A stretch of 64,000 bases of DNA, from contig CM055101.1 of NCBI GenBank assembly GCA_029204225.1, positions 3,050,363-3,114,362 of the forward strand. Reading direction: 5' to 3'. Source of the stretch: Diphasiastrum complanatum (lineage: Eukaryota; Streptophyta; Lycopodiopsida; Lycopodiales; Lycopodiaceae). A program made the translations under genes and the position numbers. Positions 1 through 10,364 of this stretch are shown here, one piece after another. Each line of letters begins with the position of its first letter. Position 1 is the stretch's first letter. Below the pieces are notes generated by a model, which worked only from the letters and a program-made list of their open reading frames with translations, made no database searches and was not told the origin of the DNA.

Positions 1-814
1 GGTTGTCGCGTTATGGGAACCCAAGTTTGATCTCCTTTTAAAAATCTCCCAGTTTGTTGTTGTGGTTGTGTAGTTCTATCAGCCCTTGGCGTAGTCCCCC
101 TGATGGTGGCGTGTTCCTTCCTTCGAGCAGCTCACTACTAGCATTTCGGCTTCCTCCTGAAGTTTATTACGTTTATCATCTCTATCATGGAGCTGAACCT
201 CCATGTCAGATAATTTCTACTACTGTCATTTCAAATCTACCATGGAGTGTCGCAGTCTCTTCCTGCAACAACATTGTCGTGACTCTTGAAAGAGTCAGTT
301 TAGGGTGCGTCATGATGATCATCACCCAGCTGTCGCATGAGCTTGGCAAGCTTGAAAGTAGTTTCATTAGTGCATTTTCATCATCCATGACATATCCGAC
401 AGTGGCCATTTGCTTCAGCAGGTTCTTTCACTGGTCGATGTGAATTTGTAGGGAATCTTCATTGGTCATCTTGAGCGAGAAAATCTTCTTCCTGAGATGT
501 AGCTTGGAAGCTATGTCACGCACATCGTACAGAGTGCCCAGGATGTCCCAGACTTCCTTGGAGGTCTGAGCTTTAAACACATGGCTGATTTGAGTTTCTG
601 ATATATTGAGGATGATCAGTGCAAAGGCTTTGCCATCCTTCAGCTTCCATCGAGAAATTGCAGCATTGTCAGCTTCGGGTCTTACCTCTGCACCTATAAA
701 CACGTTATACAATTCGTTAGCCACTAGCATAGTTATCATCTTAAATTTTTACAGATGGTAATTGGCTCCATCATGCTTGTCCATTATAGGATTGGCTTTC
801 CCTTGGAAATCCAT
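1..814 (-). pseudogene. Ty1/copia gag (UBN2-type), gag-A family, degenerate
   Basis: The minus strand reads a copia Gag of the UBN2 type from an ATG at 814 down to the window edge. Recognisable blocks are NELYNVFIGAEVRPEAD, WKLKDGKAFALIILN, KEVWDILGTLYD and LLSSLPSSCDSWVM. In-frame stops split it into pieces at 739-428 and 409-206, and the C-terminal part (1-160) is cut by the window edge. Gag forms the retrotransposon particle; this copy cannot make a whole protein. Near-identical copies lie at 17302-18044, 23345-24095 and, inverted, 55794-56610. The family is clear; the exact C terminus is not. Confidence 0.85.
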
Positions 815-829
815 GTGGATATTAGTCTA

Positions 830-1000
830 AGTGATAGTAGTAACTATCAGTGACTTGAGAATGAAAATAGACTAACTCACTGACCTCACTTCATTCCATT
901 TCAAAGAAATATGCGTGAATAAATGCTCTTTATATAGCCTCGTGTTCTAAATATGAAATAACCCTCTTAAGTTCCATCACCGCTTTTGACAAGGATCGGA
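830..1000 (-). promoter_or_regulatory. LTR-like segment with TATA box upstream of gag-A
   Basis: On the minus strand a CTATATAAAGAGC box (about 927-941) lies roughly 115 bases upstream of the gag-A ATG. It is flanked by a stretch that recurs at 7330-7480, 14090-14222, 18085-18240, 47030-47140, 55600-55750, 57785-57930, 59225-59370 and 63410-63550. Because it occurs both upstream of gag and downstream of RT fragments, it is most likely the promoter-bearing core of this copia family's LTR. Exact TG/CA ends were not found. Confidence 0.6.
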
Positions 1001-1380
1001 ATAACATATGGACTTTGGGTCGAAATAGAGTTTGGCCTTGGATTGATTTGATCTTTGACCTGGTATCAGAATACACTTATTCTATTCTAAGCTCAATCTT
1101 TTTAATACAACAAATAAACTATCACAAGAAATAACTATTTTGTATTATGTACATCGAAATAAGAGACAACTAGATCATGCCATGTTATCACATGTCTTCA
1201 TCCTCAGATTGAGCAGGTCCTCCAAATGTACATGAATTGTTGTAATGTGCTCCTTCCAAAAATCTATCAAAGTTTTCATATGAAAATTTGGGGCTACACA
1301 AATGGATACAACATCATTGTTGTAATCTATACAAAAATTCGCGCTCGATGTTGAAAAAAAATGATCAGCATCAATCATTA
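1000..1380 (-). repeat. Conserved retroelement segment with open frame ('Z tail')
   Basis: This segment lies between the LTR-like core and the AT-rich block and recurs at 18240-18610, 24096-24500, 46060-46330, 55255-55600 and 57320-57780. A 67-codon frame (1378-1175, minus) is open here, and an alternative frame in other copies ends in SEDEDM. I do not recognise either product. In the longer copies it is continuous with a gypsy-like integrase tail (45240-46330), so it is probably retroelement coding debris. Confidence 0.5.
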
Positions 1381-3490
1381 ATTGTTTTTTTAAATATCAT
1401 TGATGAACAACCACTTCACCCCTCCTTTTAAAGAAATTATCAATTTCAATAAAAGTTAACTGGAAAGATGATATATAAACATATCCAAATCCAAGAAAAG
1501 TCAGTAATAAGTGCTTCCACTCAAAGGATTCATTTCATTACAAACAGGACTTCTCCTTCAAATATTTTCAATCTGAGTGTTAGAAGTTACTATTCCATTG
1601 AAATCCATTTATGTAACAGAGATATTCTAGGTTTAAGAAATTGAAACATTTTAACCTTAGAATTTATCTGAATTCCAAGGCTATTTTCACAAGTAGTAAT
1701 ATGAAATAACAAACTCTTAGAAGAATAACTTCATGTTGGAAAGAATCATATAAATCAGTGTGATATCTTATATTTGAGAAATTACTAAGAAGTAAAGGAT
1801 TAATTAATAAAGCGAGAAATAGATTTGAGGGCCTCTAATTTTGTAAATAATGAGATACCACATTGGGACCTAGATTAAACCTCAAAATTTTCCAAAATAT
1901 CCCACATTTGATCGAATGGTTTTCTTCTATCCCATATCGTGACTAGGTACTATAACACACCATTGATCATCAGATCTTTACAGTCCTAGAATTCTCTTTC
2001 CAAAATTATTGATGTCCCATACCATCAGCTTTTCCTTCCAGAAAATCCTTAACCGCCTAATCTGATATTCTAGAGATCCACTCATCATCTAGCTGTCCTA
2101 TAATCACTATATGTTATTATCACTTATTTCCAAAACACTGGAGAATCCATTTATTCAGATGACTGGCATGCCTATGAGATGGATACTACGAATCCACATC
2201 TGATCCTATGATATAAATAGAAGAATTACCATGGTTAAATATTACATCCTGATCTTTTCTGGTTAATGAATAAGCTTCAAATCCCCTGCTGATGCATCAA
2301 ATCTAGGGACAAGCTTCTGTCAACTAACAGATCCAATGTAATCCATGTATTAGATTCCACTTTTAACCTCACAATTGACATCCAAAACTGTGGATAACTC
2401 AATGGTTACAAAGATATCAGTTACGAGTTCAACTGAATGAATTCAAACCAGGAAATCAATAACCAGAATTAAGCAACTATTTACAAGGATTACCAAAATT
2501 CTAACTGCGAAATACATTTCATGATACTACTTACTACCATCTGATGTCCACTCTTCTTCCTTCCTTAGAATTTTCAGTTCTCTGGAAATCTATTTCAACT
2601 AAGGTACCAAAAAGACGCACTGACAGTAGTAAATGTTTAAAAATCAATCACTATAGGAAAAAGTCCAAAACAATTTTAATTATGTCCTTCACCTGGGCTG
2701 AATATCTGTTATATCAGAAATCATTTAATAGTATGTGAAACCGTACTAGTCTAATCTTTTGAATATAATTCACCATAGGATTTTATTGGAAATGAAATCA
2801 GTTATGTAATTTCTATTACTACAAATTTTCCAATAAAATTGGACTGTTTTTCCTTTTTATTGACTGGTTTGGCATAACTCCGTTAATATTGATAAATCCT
2901 ATCCAAACACATAATATAAAATTACATGAATGGAAATCCCACCAATAGGATTTCAGTAATTATTGAACCATATCCTATCAGATTTACTGTCTAGATAAAG
3001 AATACTATTCCCACTCATTCAATCTGGTCATTTCATATTGTTTGACGATTTTGATCAAATTTAACGAGTATCTTGCACAAACATTCATTTGACTGATTTC
3101 TAGCGATCAACATCGATTAGAAAACTATCAGGCAAGTAACTGATTTCAAATTTTTACCAAATTTAAATTCAACAAAAAAGAAACAAATTCAAATTTTAAC
3201 TTTCGATCTGGGAGTTCCCAACTTCAAAAGTAAAAAGAATGACAATACAGTAAAAATTTTAACTTAGTGATAACACTGTGACCAATTCTTAGTGATAAAC
3301 TAAGTTTAATCAATTTACTAATCTAAATTGATTCCACAGATAACAAAATAATGACCAAAATTTCTATTTTTTTTCGGAAAACTCAAATTTTGCTTTTATT
3401 TTACATGATTCAAAAATTTTGACGAAAATACTGTTAGTACAAAAGGCAATCAAAATCGAAAAAATCAAAACATTGTCCAATTTCTAATGT
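1380..3490. repeat. AT-rich non-coding block of module U (copy 1)
   Basis: About 2.1 kb of AT-rich sequence with no convincing coding region. It recurs almost base for base at 18610-20770 (same orientation), inverted at 53130-55255, and its last part alone at 28262-28650. It always lies between the copia LTR-like/Z-tail segment and repeat r, so it moves as part of one module. It could be the untranslated interior of a non-autonomous element or an old spacer; nothing in it identifies a family. Confidence 0.75.
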
Positions 3491-3735
3491 TACTAACCCA
3501 CTGTCAAACTGCCATGCAAAGCACACTACATCAGTTACAAACGTCATTACGGAATTTTTTTTACGTAAACTTCAGTTTTACGGAATTTGTCATCCATTAA
3601 CACTGATTTGTGACCCAGCTGTCAGAGCACATGCGTATGACCACTCAAATCAATTGTAAATCTCTCATGCATGTCTGAATCACTCTGAGAATCAACATGC
3701 AGCTAATCCATGCAAGCACAATACTACAAATTAGG
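3490..3735 (+). repeat. Repeat r (copy 1)
   Basis: A roughly 250-330 bp repeat that begins near an ACTGTCAAACTG motif and contains ACATGCGTATGACCACTC. Other copies: 7780-8100 and 14560-14825 (inverted), 20770-21110 (direct), 46420-46745 (direct), 52745-53130 (inverted) and a fragment at 63075-63165. It borders copia RT fragments, the AT-rich block and the gypsy integrase, so it is a recurrent junction in this mosaic. Confidence 0.75.
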
Positions 3736-4020
3736 GAATTGGCCATTGAGTTGAATAGAATCCATAGGAATAAGAGTCTCCAATAGAAGCCACTGTCAGC
3801 TCTTGTGAAATGAGGCATTGAACAAGAATCCGAGTAAATATGAGTTGGATTTCTATGGAATAATGAAATCTCTTCATTGCTAGTAGTATCCATGTTGAAT
3901 ACCTCATACTCCATTAGATTGTTGTCAAAAATAAAATCATTCACTAAAGCTCCCAAATCAAACTGAAATGGTTCGCATATCGGGTTCTTAAAATAGCCAC
4001 TCAATTTCTCGATTTGAAGA
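3736..4020 (-). repeat. Partial copy of open segment 'G'
   Basis: The minus strand carries part of the open segment best seen at 10365-10822 and 49376-49850, including FDLGALVNDFIFDNNLMEY and NMDTTSNEEISLFHRN. This copy has an internal deletion before the start-proximal part and is truncated where it meets repeat r. No known protein family is recognised. Confidence 0.5.
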
Positions 4021-4685
4021 CACTATTCTCGATTTGAAGACCAAAAAAGCTATTAATGTGATCAAGGTGAATGTGACAAATCCGACTTCTCAAGGAAGTT
4101 GGTAAGTGCACTACATCTAGTGAGGATTGGGAATCTCTAAAGAAGGTTTATGAGTCAAAGTTTACATCAAGGGTTCTAACCCTTATGAGTCAAATCTTTT
4201 CAAGTTTTCAAAATAAGGATGAAAGTGCTTATGCTTTTGTTTTGAGGGTTAAAGCATTCAATGATGAGTTAGCATGTATTGATGAAAGACTTAAGGACAT
4301 AGAACTTGTTCAAGTAGTTTTCAATGGCTTGTTGGATGATCATGCTAATCTTGCTGAAAGTTTTGCTATTCAAAAGACATTGCCAAGTATTGTGGACATG
4401 CAAGAAATCTTGGTGAATAAGGAGTTTAGGCTTTTATCAAGAGGAGGATCCACTTCCACATCTCAACCTGGAAAGGAGGAGGCTATGTTCTCAAAGGGCA
4501 AGTTCAAGGGCAAGAGCAAAGGCAAGTGATCTAAAGGACAATCTCAAGGTGAGCCTTCTACTTTTGTTGGCAAGAAGAAAGATAAATCTAAGCTTAAATG
4601 CTTCTATTGTGGAGTCAAAATATGGCAAGGTTGCCATCGATGGGACCAAGTCCCGACATTTGTGACATTGCGCAGCACAAATATG
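4020..4685 (+). pseudogene. Ty1/copia gag, gag-B family (copy 1)
   Basis: The plus strand encodes a UBN2-type copia Gag distinct from gag-A. It includes DWESLKKVYESKFTSRVLTL, SFQNKDESAYAFVLRVKAFN, LVQVVFNGLLDDHANLAESF and MQEILVNKEFRLLSRGGSTS, then a basic Ser/Gly/Lys linker and a broken zinc knuckle starting CFYCG. The longest open piece is 4185-4529; it ends at a stop inside the basic linker, and the knuckle's His/Cys half is out of frame. Copies at 10740-11380 and 29480-30115 share the same 3' breakpoint into BPS1 3'-flank DNA, so the junction predates the duplication. Confidence 0.8.
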
Positions 4686-5260
4686 ACATAGTGTACTTAT
4701 GACAAGGATGTGTGTACATTCTAAACATTGAAAAGTACTGTATTGATAGATTTCTGCCATCGTAGGACACTGAAGATTTCAATTCCAACAGTTTGTCCTT
4801 TCATGAATTGTATCCCAAAGGAGCATTAACAAATTTGAGTTTATTGAACTTCTGCCTTAAACGATTGCAATTGATGATCATATGCCTATAGCTCGTATTG
4901 ATGAAATTATATTGTTCAGGCTCTTTTTGATTGAAAGACACTTAACAAAATAATTTATCTTTTTGGCTTGTAAAACTTTGTGCCCATTCAGATATATTCT
5001 AAGCAAAATGCTGACGCAATGGTAATACTACAAAGGAGCCATAGTAAAGGCCACGAGCAATTAAGACAGAGCAATCACAATTACAATTTTCTCTACCAAG
5101 TAAATTGTAGACCTCAATTATCTTGCCTCTCAAGAACATAAACAACGATAAAAGATGTTCTATTTTTGTCAGTTAATTTGATGCCATGTTACTCCTCAAT
5201 ATCCAGCTAGTAAATAATCTTGCGATAGTCATTCCTGATGTGCAACTAGTGAAGAATCAC
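4686..5260 (-). other. 3' flank / probable 3' UTR of BPS1-like copy 1
   Basis: Non-coding sequence between gag-B and the BPS1-like stop codon, conserved at 11400-11994, 30116-30737 and in part 22109-22405. It travels with the gene in every complete cassette, so it probably includes the gene's 3' UTR and terminator region. No polyadenylation signal can be assigned with certainty. Confidence 0.5.
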
Positions 5261-6204
5261 TCAACAAAATTTCCTTACTGCAGAAATGAGTTTTGTCCTA
5301 CCCGCGACTATGTCATCAAAAAGATCACGTACGGTGCACTCCAAACTTTCCAAACCACAGTTCAGACTGTTTAAGCCATGCCGAAGCTCCGTAACATCTG
5401 ACAGTCGCAATTCCAACGAGCGCGGAACTTGTTCTCCAAATGACTGAAATTCAATGAAAAAATTATCCACATGAGCTTGCATGTTTCCAAATTCTCTTAG
5501 AAGGACTTTCTCTTTCGTTTCCTCACTGAACCGCAAGCCAATTTGCTCGATAAGCCTTTGATGTGAATTAGACGTAGATTTAGCCCATTCGCCCGTCGAA
5601 CAAATCGCAATCAGTTTAGCGGAGTAAGAACTATCCATGTGAAGGAGTCCAAACAGAAGAATCATTGAAACGAAAGAAGTTATGCTCTTCATGGGGTAAA
5701 TTACTCCGCAAGGATCAAATTGCTTTGCATATCTGCTACCCAAATTCCAAAGCTGCTCCTCTGCCTCAAGTTTCATATCAACAAGTTGCTTGTTTGCTTG
5801 ATGTATTCTGGACATCTCTCGTCGGCAATGATTTAGAGCCTGAACTATGGTATCATAGTCATCCCCACCTGCTTGAAGACCTTCAACCGCTATATGGACT
5901 ACCCGCCCATAAATTCGCAATCTGGAAATACTCGTCATCAAAGCCTTATAAACATTCATAAGTCGCACTGTCTCATCCATCAGAGTAATAAAGCATTTTA
6001 ATGGAAAAACAACCTTCTCCGGTAGATCCAAAACGGCTGCAAGAGAAGATCTGAGAATATCCACAGCATACTCAATCCAGTCTGCTGTGAAAAACGTATC
6101 TCCAATTGACTCTTCCAATTTTTGCAGACATGACGACAAATTGTCGTGAATGACATATTGTCAGCGCCATGACCGTGAGATCGCAGCGAATTTACAAAAA
6201 CCAT
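5261..6204 (-). pseudogene. BPS1 (BYPASS1)-like gene, copy 1, frameshifted near the start
   Basis: A single-exon frame of about 314 codons on the minus strand, starting MVFVNSLRSHGHG in the context CCGCCATGG and ending KFC. It resembles the plant BPS1/DUF793 family: SIGDTFFTADWIEYAVDILR matches the family's N-terminal 'SLSWM..AM' helix, and LMDETVRLMNVYKALMTSIS matches its 'LDESVKLLDVCNALSSEI' helix. Arabidopsis BPS1, which restrains a root-derived mobile signal, is about 349 residues. A hydrophobic stretch (SFVSMILLFGLLHM) lies near residue 190. One base is missing near 6150 relative to the other copies, so codons from the upstream ATG run out of frame; an in-frame internal ATG at 6139 (MSSCLQKLEES) still opens 292 residues. 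This is the best preserved copy. Family assignment is by recognition, not search. Confidence 0.7.
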
Positions 6205-6660
6205 GGCGGTGTTTCTTCAGGCAGAGTTAAGAAAGCAACCTTTGCCGTTTGTGTATTTTGTAGAAATCAAGGTAAGGCTACCGGCCTACCACTGTACCTT
6301 CTGAAATAGCTTGAGAACGTTGTCAAGAAAAAAAAATTATGAAGTAAAATTCGCCTTGAGATTGTCGACGAACCCAGCTACGGATTATCACTGACTCAGA
6401 GGTTCGAAGGAATTTATTGAGTTCCGCCCTCTGTCTCTTACATTCAACACGTCTGCATTCAAGTGAGTCTGTTCTTGGCAAATCGTTCGCGCTCTCACTC
6501 TCGCTCGCTCGCACTCTCTCTCTCTGTCTCTCTCTCTCTCAATCAAATGTGTGGTGTTCTCTCTATCGATCTCTATTTATATGCTATTTGGACACCTTCA
6601 AAACCCTAGTCGTTACATAATATGTAGTACCCTAGAACGTGACTAAATGCATATTGGACC
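6205..6660 (-). promoter_or_regulatory. Promoter and 5' leader of BPS1-like copy 1
   Basis: Upstream of the ATG on the minus strand are a TATA box (TATAAATA, 6574-6581), then a GA/CT microsatellite leader (about 6515-6540) and about 300 bases of conserved leader. The GA-rich leader just after a TATA box is a common plant core-promoter arrangement. The same block precedes all five gene copies, so the gene was copied with its promoter, not as a processed cDNA lacking upstream sequence. Confidence 0.65.
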
Positions 6661-7330
6661 CCTAAGAGGGCTAAAAAATGGGACCAAAAAACACTTTGGA
6701 TAGCAACCCAACAAAGTGATCCAAGGGAGTTGCCTGGAATATGACTCGGTAATAGAATGCCATGGTCAACCTCGGTACTCGTTATTTATTTAGCTAGGTC
6801 GGACTATGCATTGCATTTTCAAGTTGCACCGCATGCCAAAGTGCTATTTGTCTTTCAAAGAAAAGCAAATTTGTCAACAAGGCGGGGATGAGAGTCTTGA
6901 GCTAGAGCCTACACTACATCATGGGTGACTAGGAGGAGGCTATGCTAGACATCACTAGTTGGCCTTTAGGTATCATGATTCATCCCTATCTCCTCAGGCT
7001 TTTCTATGAAGAATTTAGGATTTCTCTTTTAGGTTGTTTACACGTTGCAGACTGATAAATATTATAACAATTTGTGATTTGCTTTTATGAAATTTGGATA
7101 ATGGAATTATAGAAGTTGGAACTACATGCCATTCATCGTTTATGTACGTACTACGATTTCAGACTTGTCACTTGTATTTCAATTATGGTAACAAGCATTA
7201 CTTCCCCTCTCATCCGACAAGCATTTATTGCATTATATAACAATAAGAACTTAAACAAGAATAAAGAGATTCTACTATATGAGCAAAACTTCATAAGTAT
7301 AATCTTAAAAATAGCATAGAGAGAGTAAAT
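6661..7330 (-). repeat. Upstream flank of the BPS1-like cassette
   Basis: Non-coding sequence shared upstream of the gene copies (13380-14090, 47140-47840, 59370-60150, 63550-64000). It contains no convincing coding frame and may include distal promoter sequence of the ancestral gene. It is joined to the copia LTR-like segment at about 7330 in all these copies. Confidence 0.55.
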
Positions 7331-7480
7331 CATTCACATCAATAAAATGAGAATAGACTAACTCACTAACTTCACTTCAGTCGATTTCAAAGAAATATGC
7401 GAGAACAAATGCTCTTTATATAGTCTCGTAGATGTTCTAAATATGAAATAACCATCTTAAGTTCCATAACCACTTCTTGG
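7330..7480 (-). promoter_or_regulatory. Copia LTR-like segment (3' type)
   Basis: TATA-containing copy of the copia LTR-like core, here directly downstream (minus strand) of a truncated RT, which is where a 3' LTR of an internally deleted element would be. In this set the sequence after GTCTATTCTCATT continues into the BPS1 upstream flank rather than into gag. Confidence 0.55.
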
Positions 7481-7489
7481 CATTCGCCC

Positions 7490-7746
7490 TTCGATAATCG
7501 CAAGCCTGAATCCATTGGTGAGTGAGCTAGTTTACAATTGATCAGATTGTATCTGATAAGGGTATTGTGAAGATACCGTTGCTGAGTGATAAAGATCAGC
7601 CTTCTCGCTCTGTCTCTGTGAATTTGAATGCCCAAACAGGAGTGAGCTTCACCCAGATCGGTCATGTCAAGTTCGGAACACAACATCTGTTTAGCAAGCA
7701 TCTTATTCACTTGGTCTCCCTCTGTACTAAGCTTTACAGCACCCAA
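7490..7746 (-). pseudogene. Copia reverse transcriptase C-terminal fragment
   Basis: The minus strand encodes the end of a Ty1/copia RT: SELDMTDLGEAHSCLGIQIH, ITQQRYLHNTL, and LINCKLAHSPMDSGLRLSK. These are the family's 'DLGE..YFLGIQI', 'Q..Y...IL' and 'C....TPM' blocks. RNase H is missing; the frame runs straight into the LTR-like segment, a fusion also present at 14225-14500, 46760-46990, 59091-59220 and 63165-63400. The deletion joining RT to LTR is therefore older than the amplification. Confidence 0.8.
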
Positions 7747-7779
7747 TTTGGTGTCCTATAGCCAAAGTTATGATCATCT

Positions 7780-8100
7780 GAAGTTTTGCAATTTTGTGAG
7801 TAAAATTGGCAAAATTTGAAATTGTTCTGATTGCATGCCAGTCATTCCCCTAATTTGTAGTATTGTGCTTGCATGGATTAGTTGCATGTTGATTCTCAAA
7901 GTGATTCTGACATGCATGAGAGATTTACAATTGATTTGAGTGGTCATACGCATGTGCTCTGACAGTTGGGTCACAAATCAGTGTTAATGGATGACAAATT
8001 TCATAAAACTGAAGTTTACGTAAAACAATTCCGTAATGACGTTTGTAACTGATGTAGTGTGCTTTGCATGCCAGTTTCACAGTTGGTTAGTAACATTAGT
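7780..8100 (-). repeat. Repeat r (inverted copy)
   Basis: Reverse-oriented copy of the repeat at 3490-3735, directly following the RT fragment. With 3490-3735 it brackets the first BPS1 cassette as an inverted pair. Confidence 0.75.
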
Positions 8101-8480
8101 CACATTGGATCTAACTTCAGGGAAAGCTTCAAAAGACTTTGGTATACCTATTTACAAGCTCTACACGGTGTTTTATAGCCACCTACTATCCATCTTTATG
8201 AAAAACAAGCAAAAATGATGATTTTTGCTATTTTTTGGTTTTTTCATCACAATAAAGTAGAAATTCATGACATACAACTCTTTCTCTAACACATGCAAAC
8301 CAATTTATAGAATTATAACCATCTAATTGGTCTGATCTTGCTAGATTATGGTTCTTACTATCTAGTTTGTGCCAAAAAACATGAAAAACCAAACAATTTT
8401 GACCAAAACATAGCCTAGAATCCTAAATCATTGGGAAGAACCAGCATGCATCATTGGAAAGAGCCGGATTGGAGAAGCTA
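8100..8480 (+). repeat. Non-coding segment preceding the gypsy integrase
   Basis: AT-rich segment always found just upstream of the gypsy integrase fragment (21180-21540; inverted 51910-52270 and 62650-62930). No coding frame is convincing. It may be a remnant of gypsy internal sequence. Confidence 0.5.
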
Positions 8481-9860
8481 ATCAGTTATGCCTTGTTGAG
8501 TTCCAATCCGAGTTGTATCTTTCTCTACGAGATCTTTGTCAGACCGATGATTGTTTTGGTCGTATTTGGCAACATGTCCTGGCAAGAAGCTCTATTTTGA
8601 GAGAAAATCTAGGAAAGCAGGATTCCAAGAAATCTCGCAAAGAGAAGATACTTGATAATTATTTCATTAGAAATGGTTTGCTTTTTCGTAGAGAAAAATT
8701 TTGTGCGCTAGATATCGTGGATATTAGGGCCCAAATCCTGCACAAGTGCCACGATAGCCCCAGCGTGGGACACCCTGCTTGGTATACAGAGGACACTTGA
8801 CCTTGTTAAGAGAAAATTTCCAAGTCAGAGAAGGGTCACGATGCTATTTGGGTAGTAGTTCACGGGCTAACCAAAATGGCGCAGTTGATTCCAACAAAAC
8901 TACTATCAAAGCTTCTGAACTTGCTCAACTCTTCATTGAAAAGGTGTTCAGTTTGTATGGTTTGCTGAACGATATCGTTAATGAACAGGATTCCAAGTTC
9001 ACTGTCAACTTTTGGCAGGCGGTCCTTGAAAGACTAGAAACTGCTTTACGTCTATCATTTATGGATCACCTAGAAACCGATGGTCAGACCGAACGTGTCA
9101 ACCAGTGGATGGAAGATATGCTCTGCGCATATGTATCCAGGCAACAATCAGATTGGGAAAAGTATCTTCCAATGGTTGAGTTCGCATACAATAGTATGAA
9201 GCATTCTGCCACTGGTTTTAGTTCTTTTATGCACTTGTACGGCTTTTAGCATCGTTCTCCTATCTCCGTTGGACTCGAAGGTCTCAAGGTTCAAGCTGCA
9301 GCAGATTTCGTGCATGATATGTAGGAAATGTTGCAGGTGGCTAGGGAAAGCATTAGATCGGCTCAAGATAGAACTAGTTCTATGCCAACCGAAGTCGCGT
9401 TCTGCGAGAGTTTGAGATCGGTGATTGGGTGTATCTTAGAATCCCCAAGGACTTTAAGACACTTCGAACGGGGAAATGTCCGAAGTTATCTCCACGTTTC
9501 AGCGGTCTTTTCAAAGTTCTTAACAAGATTGGTAGGGCTGCTTATAGACTAGAACTCCGTATTGGAAATAAAGTTCATCTTGTATTCCATGTTAGTCATT
9601 TAAAGGAACTTGGTGGGAAAGATGACCTAATACCACAGATGATCTAATTCTATTGGAGGATTTGATTGCTTTTGTACCCCATGAACCGGAAAGGATTGTG
9701 GATACTTGACGACATCGACTAAGAAATCGTTTGATTTCTGAACATCTGATTCCATGGAAAGGTGAGTTAGATGATGAGGACACCTGGGAGAAAGAGGATG
9801 ATTTAAGACTTAGATTCCCTGGTTCTTTCCCAAAGAAGGAAGTTTTTATGGGTGGGGGGG
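8480..9860 (+). pseudogene. Ty3/gypsy chromovirus integrase plus chromodomain (copy 1)
   Basis: The plus strand carries the end of a gypsy polyprotein. In order: a zinc-binding HHCC region (ILHKCHDSPSVGHPA), the DDE core (NEQDSKFTVNFWQ, second Asp; TDGQTERVNQ, catalytic Glu), ending in YNSMKHSATGFSSF, then the GPF-type tail (FSGLFKVLNKIGRAAYRLEL, VFHVSHLKE), and a chromodomain-like end (DDEDTWEKEDDLRLR). A deletion near 8815 removes the second zinc pair and the first catalytic Asp, and stops and frameshifts divide the rest. Integrase would insert cDNA; this copy is dead. A fuller copy lies at 50342-51910. Confidence 0.85.
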
Positions 9861-9862
9861 AG
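9845..9862 (+). other. Polypurine tract of the gypsy element
   Basis: A GGGTGGGGGGGAG run sits directly before a TGTTATATACC LTR start and just after the chromodomain-like end of the polyprotein. This is where plus-strand DNA synthesis of a gypsy element is primed. The inverted copy at 50339-50355 has a longer G run. Confidence 0.75.
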
Positions 9863-10362
9863 TGTTATATACCATAACGGTACGCCCTTCCGTGACAACC
9901 TCGCAAGGAGCATGATGCAAGACTGGAGTTTCCAACCTGTTTGGGTGCCACGCATCACCATCCTAGGTGGTCACGTGTCGCCGGCAAGACCGTGCTTGAA
10001 GGGACCCACTGTGCTATGCCTAGATAGTGGTGGGCTTTTTCTCTTTCCATTCACTCAATCTACGCGGGAGTTGGTGGATGGAGAGCACGTGCATGAGCCA
10101 GGATGTATCTTTAGGCTAGGAGATGTGTGCTAGGGAGAGCATAGTGGGTATGGGATGCCAGTTATCATAGGAGGCTTGACCGGGCATGATTATGTCGATT
10201 GCTCCAGTGCATGGGGGTGGGTCTGTTGTGACCCTACGGATGGGCAGTTACGGTGGATCGTCACTGGTATGGGGTTTGCGGAACCTTTAAGGCATTCGAT
10301 GATCCTAGGGAGTTGTAACATATTCCCAATCATTATTCTTGTTAATACATTCTGAATATGCA
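9863..10362 (+). repeat. Gypsy LTR (3' LTR position)
   Basis: Starts TGTTATATACC right after the polypurine tract and probably ends ...GAATATGCA, giving about 500 bp. The promoter region has CTAGATAGTGG where other copies read CTATATAGTGG (28768, 50176 inverted, 33788), so the TATA box looks mutated here. Copies: 28654-29107, 49839-50338 (inverted) and a diverged one at 33637-33915. The 3' boundary is inferred only from a CA dinucleotide. Confidence 0.7.
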
Positions 10363-10364
10363 CG

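Noticed and set aside
1065-1080. TGGTATCAGAATACAC on the plus strand, resembling a copia primer binding site, also near 18292 and 24177 (reverse complement near 55540 and 57715)
   Set aside because: Only about 10 bases match, it lies on the strand opposite to the adjacent gag, and no LTR end with CA precedes it. It may be chance or a relic of a different element, so it was not annotated.
4491-4760. 89-codon minus-strand frame, also at 11200-11469 and 29950-30210
   Set aside because: Antisense of the gag-B basic linker and zinc-knuckle region on the plus strand.
5665-5961. 98-codon plus-strand frame opposite the BPS1-like gene, repeated in the other copies
   Set aside because: It is the antisense of a well-supported gene, and its repetition only reflects duplication of that gene.
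6417-6620. Ser/Leu-rich frames across the CT/GA microsatellites (also at 13152-13385, 31806-32141, 48242-48445 and 60214-60417)
   Set aside because: They are produced by the dinucleotide repeat, which is open in several frames on both strands. The region is the leader of the BPS1-like gene.
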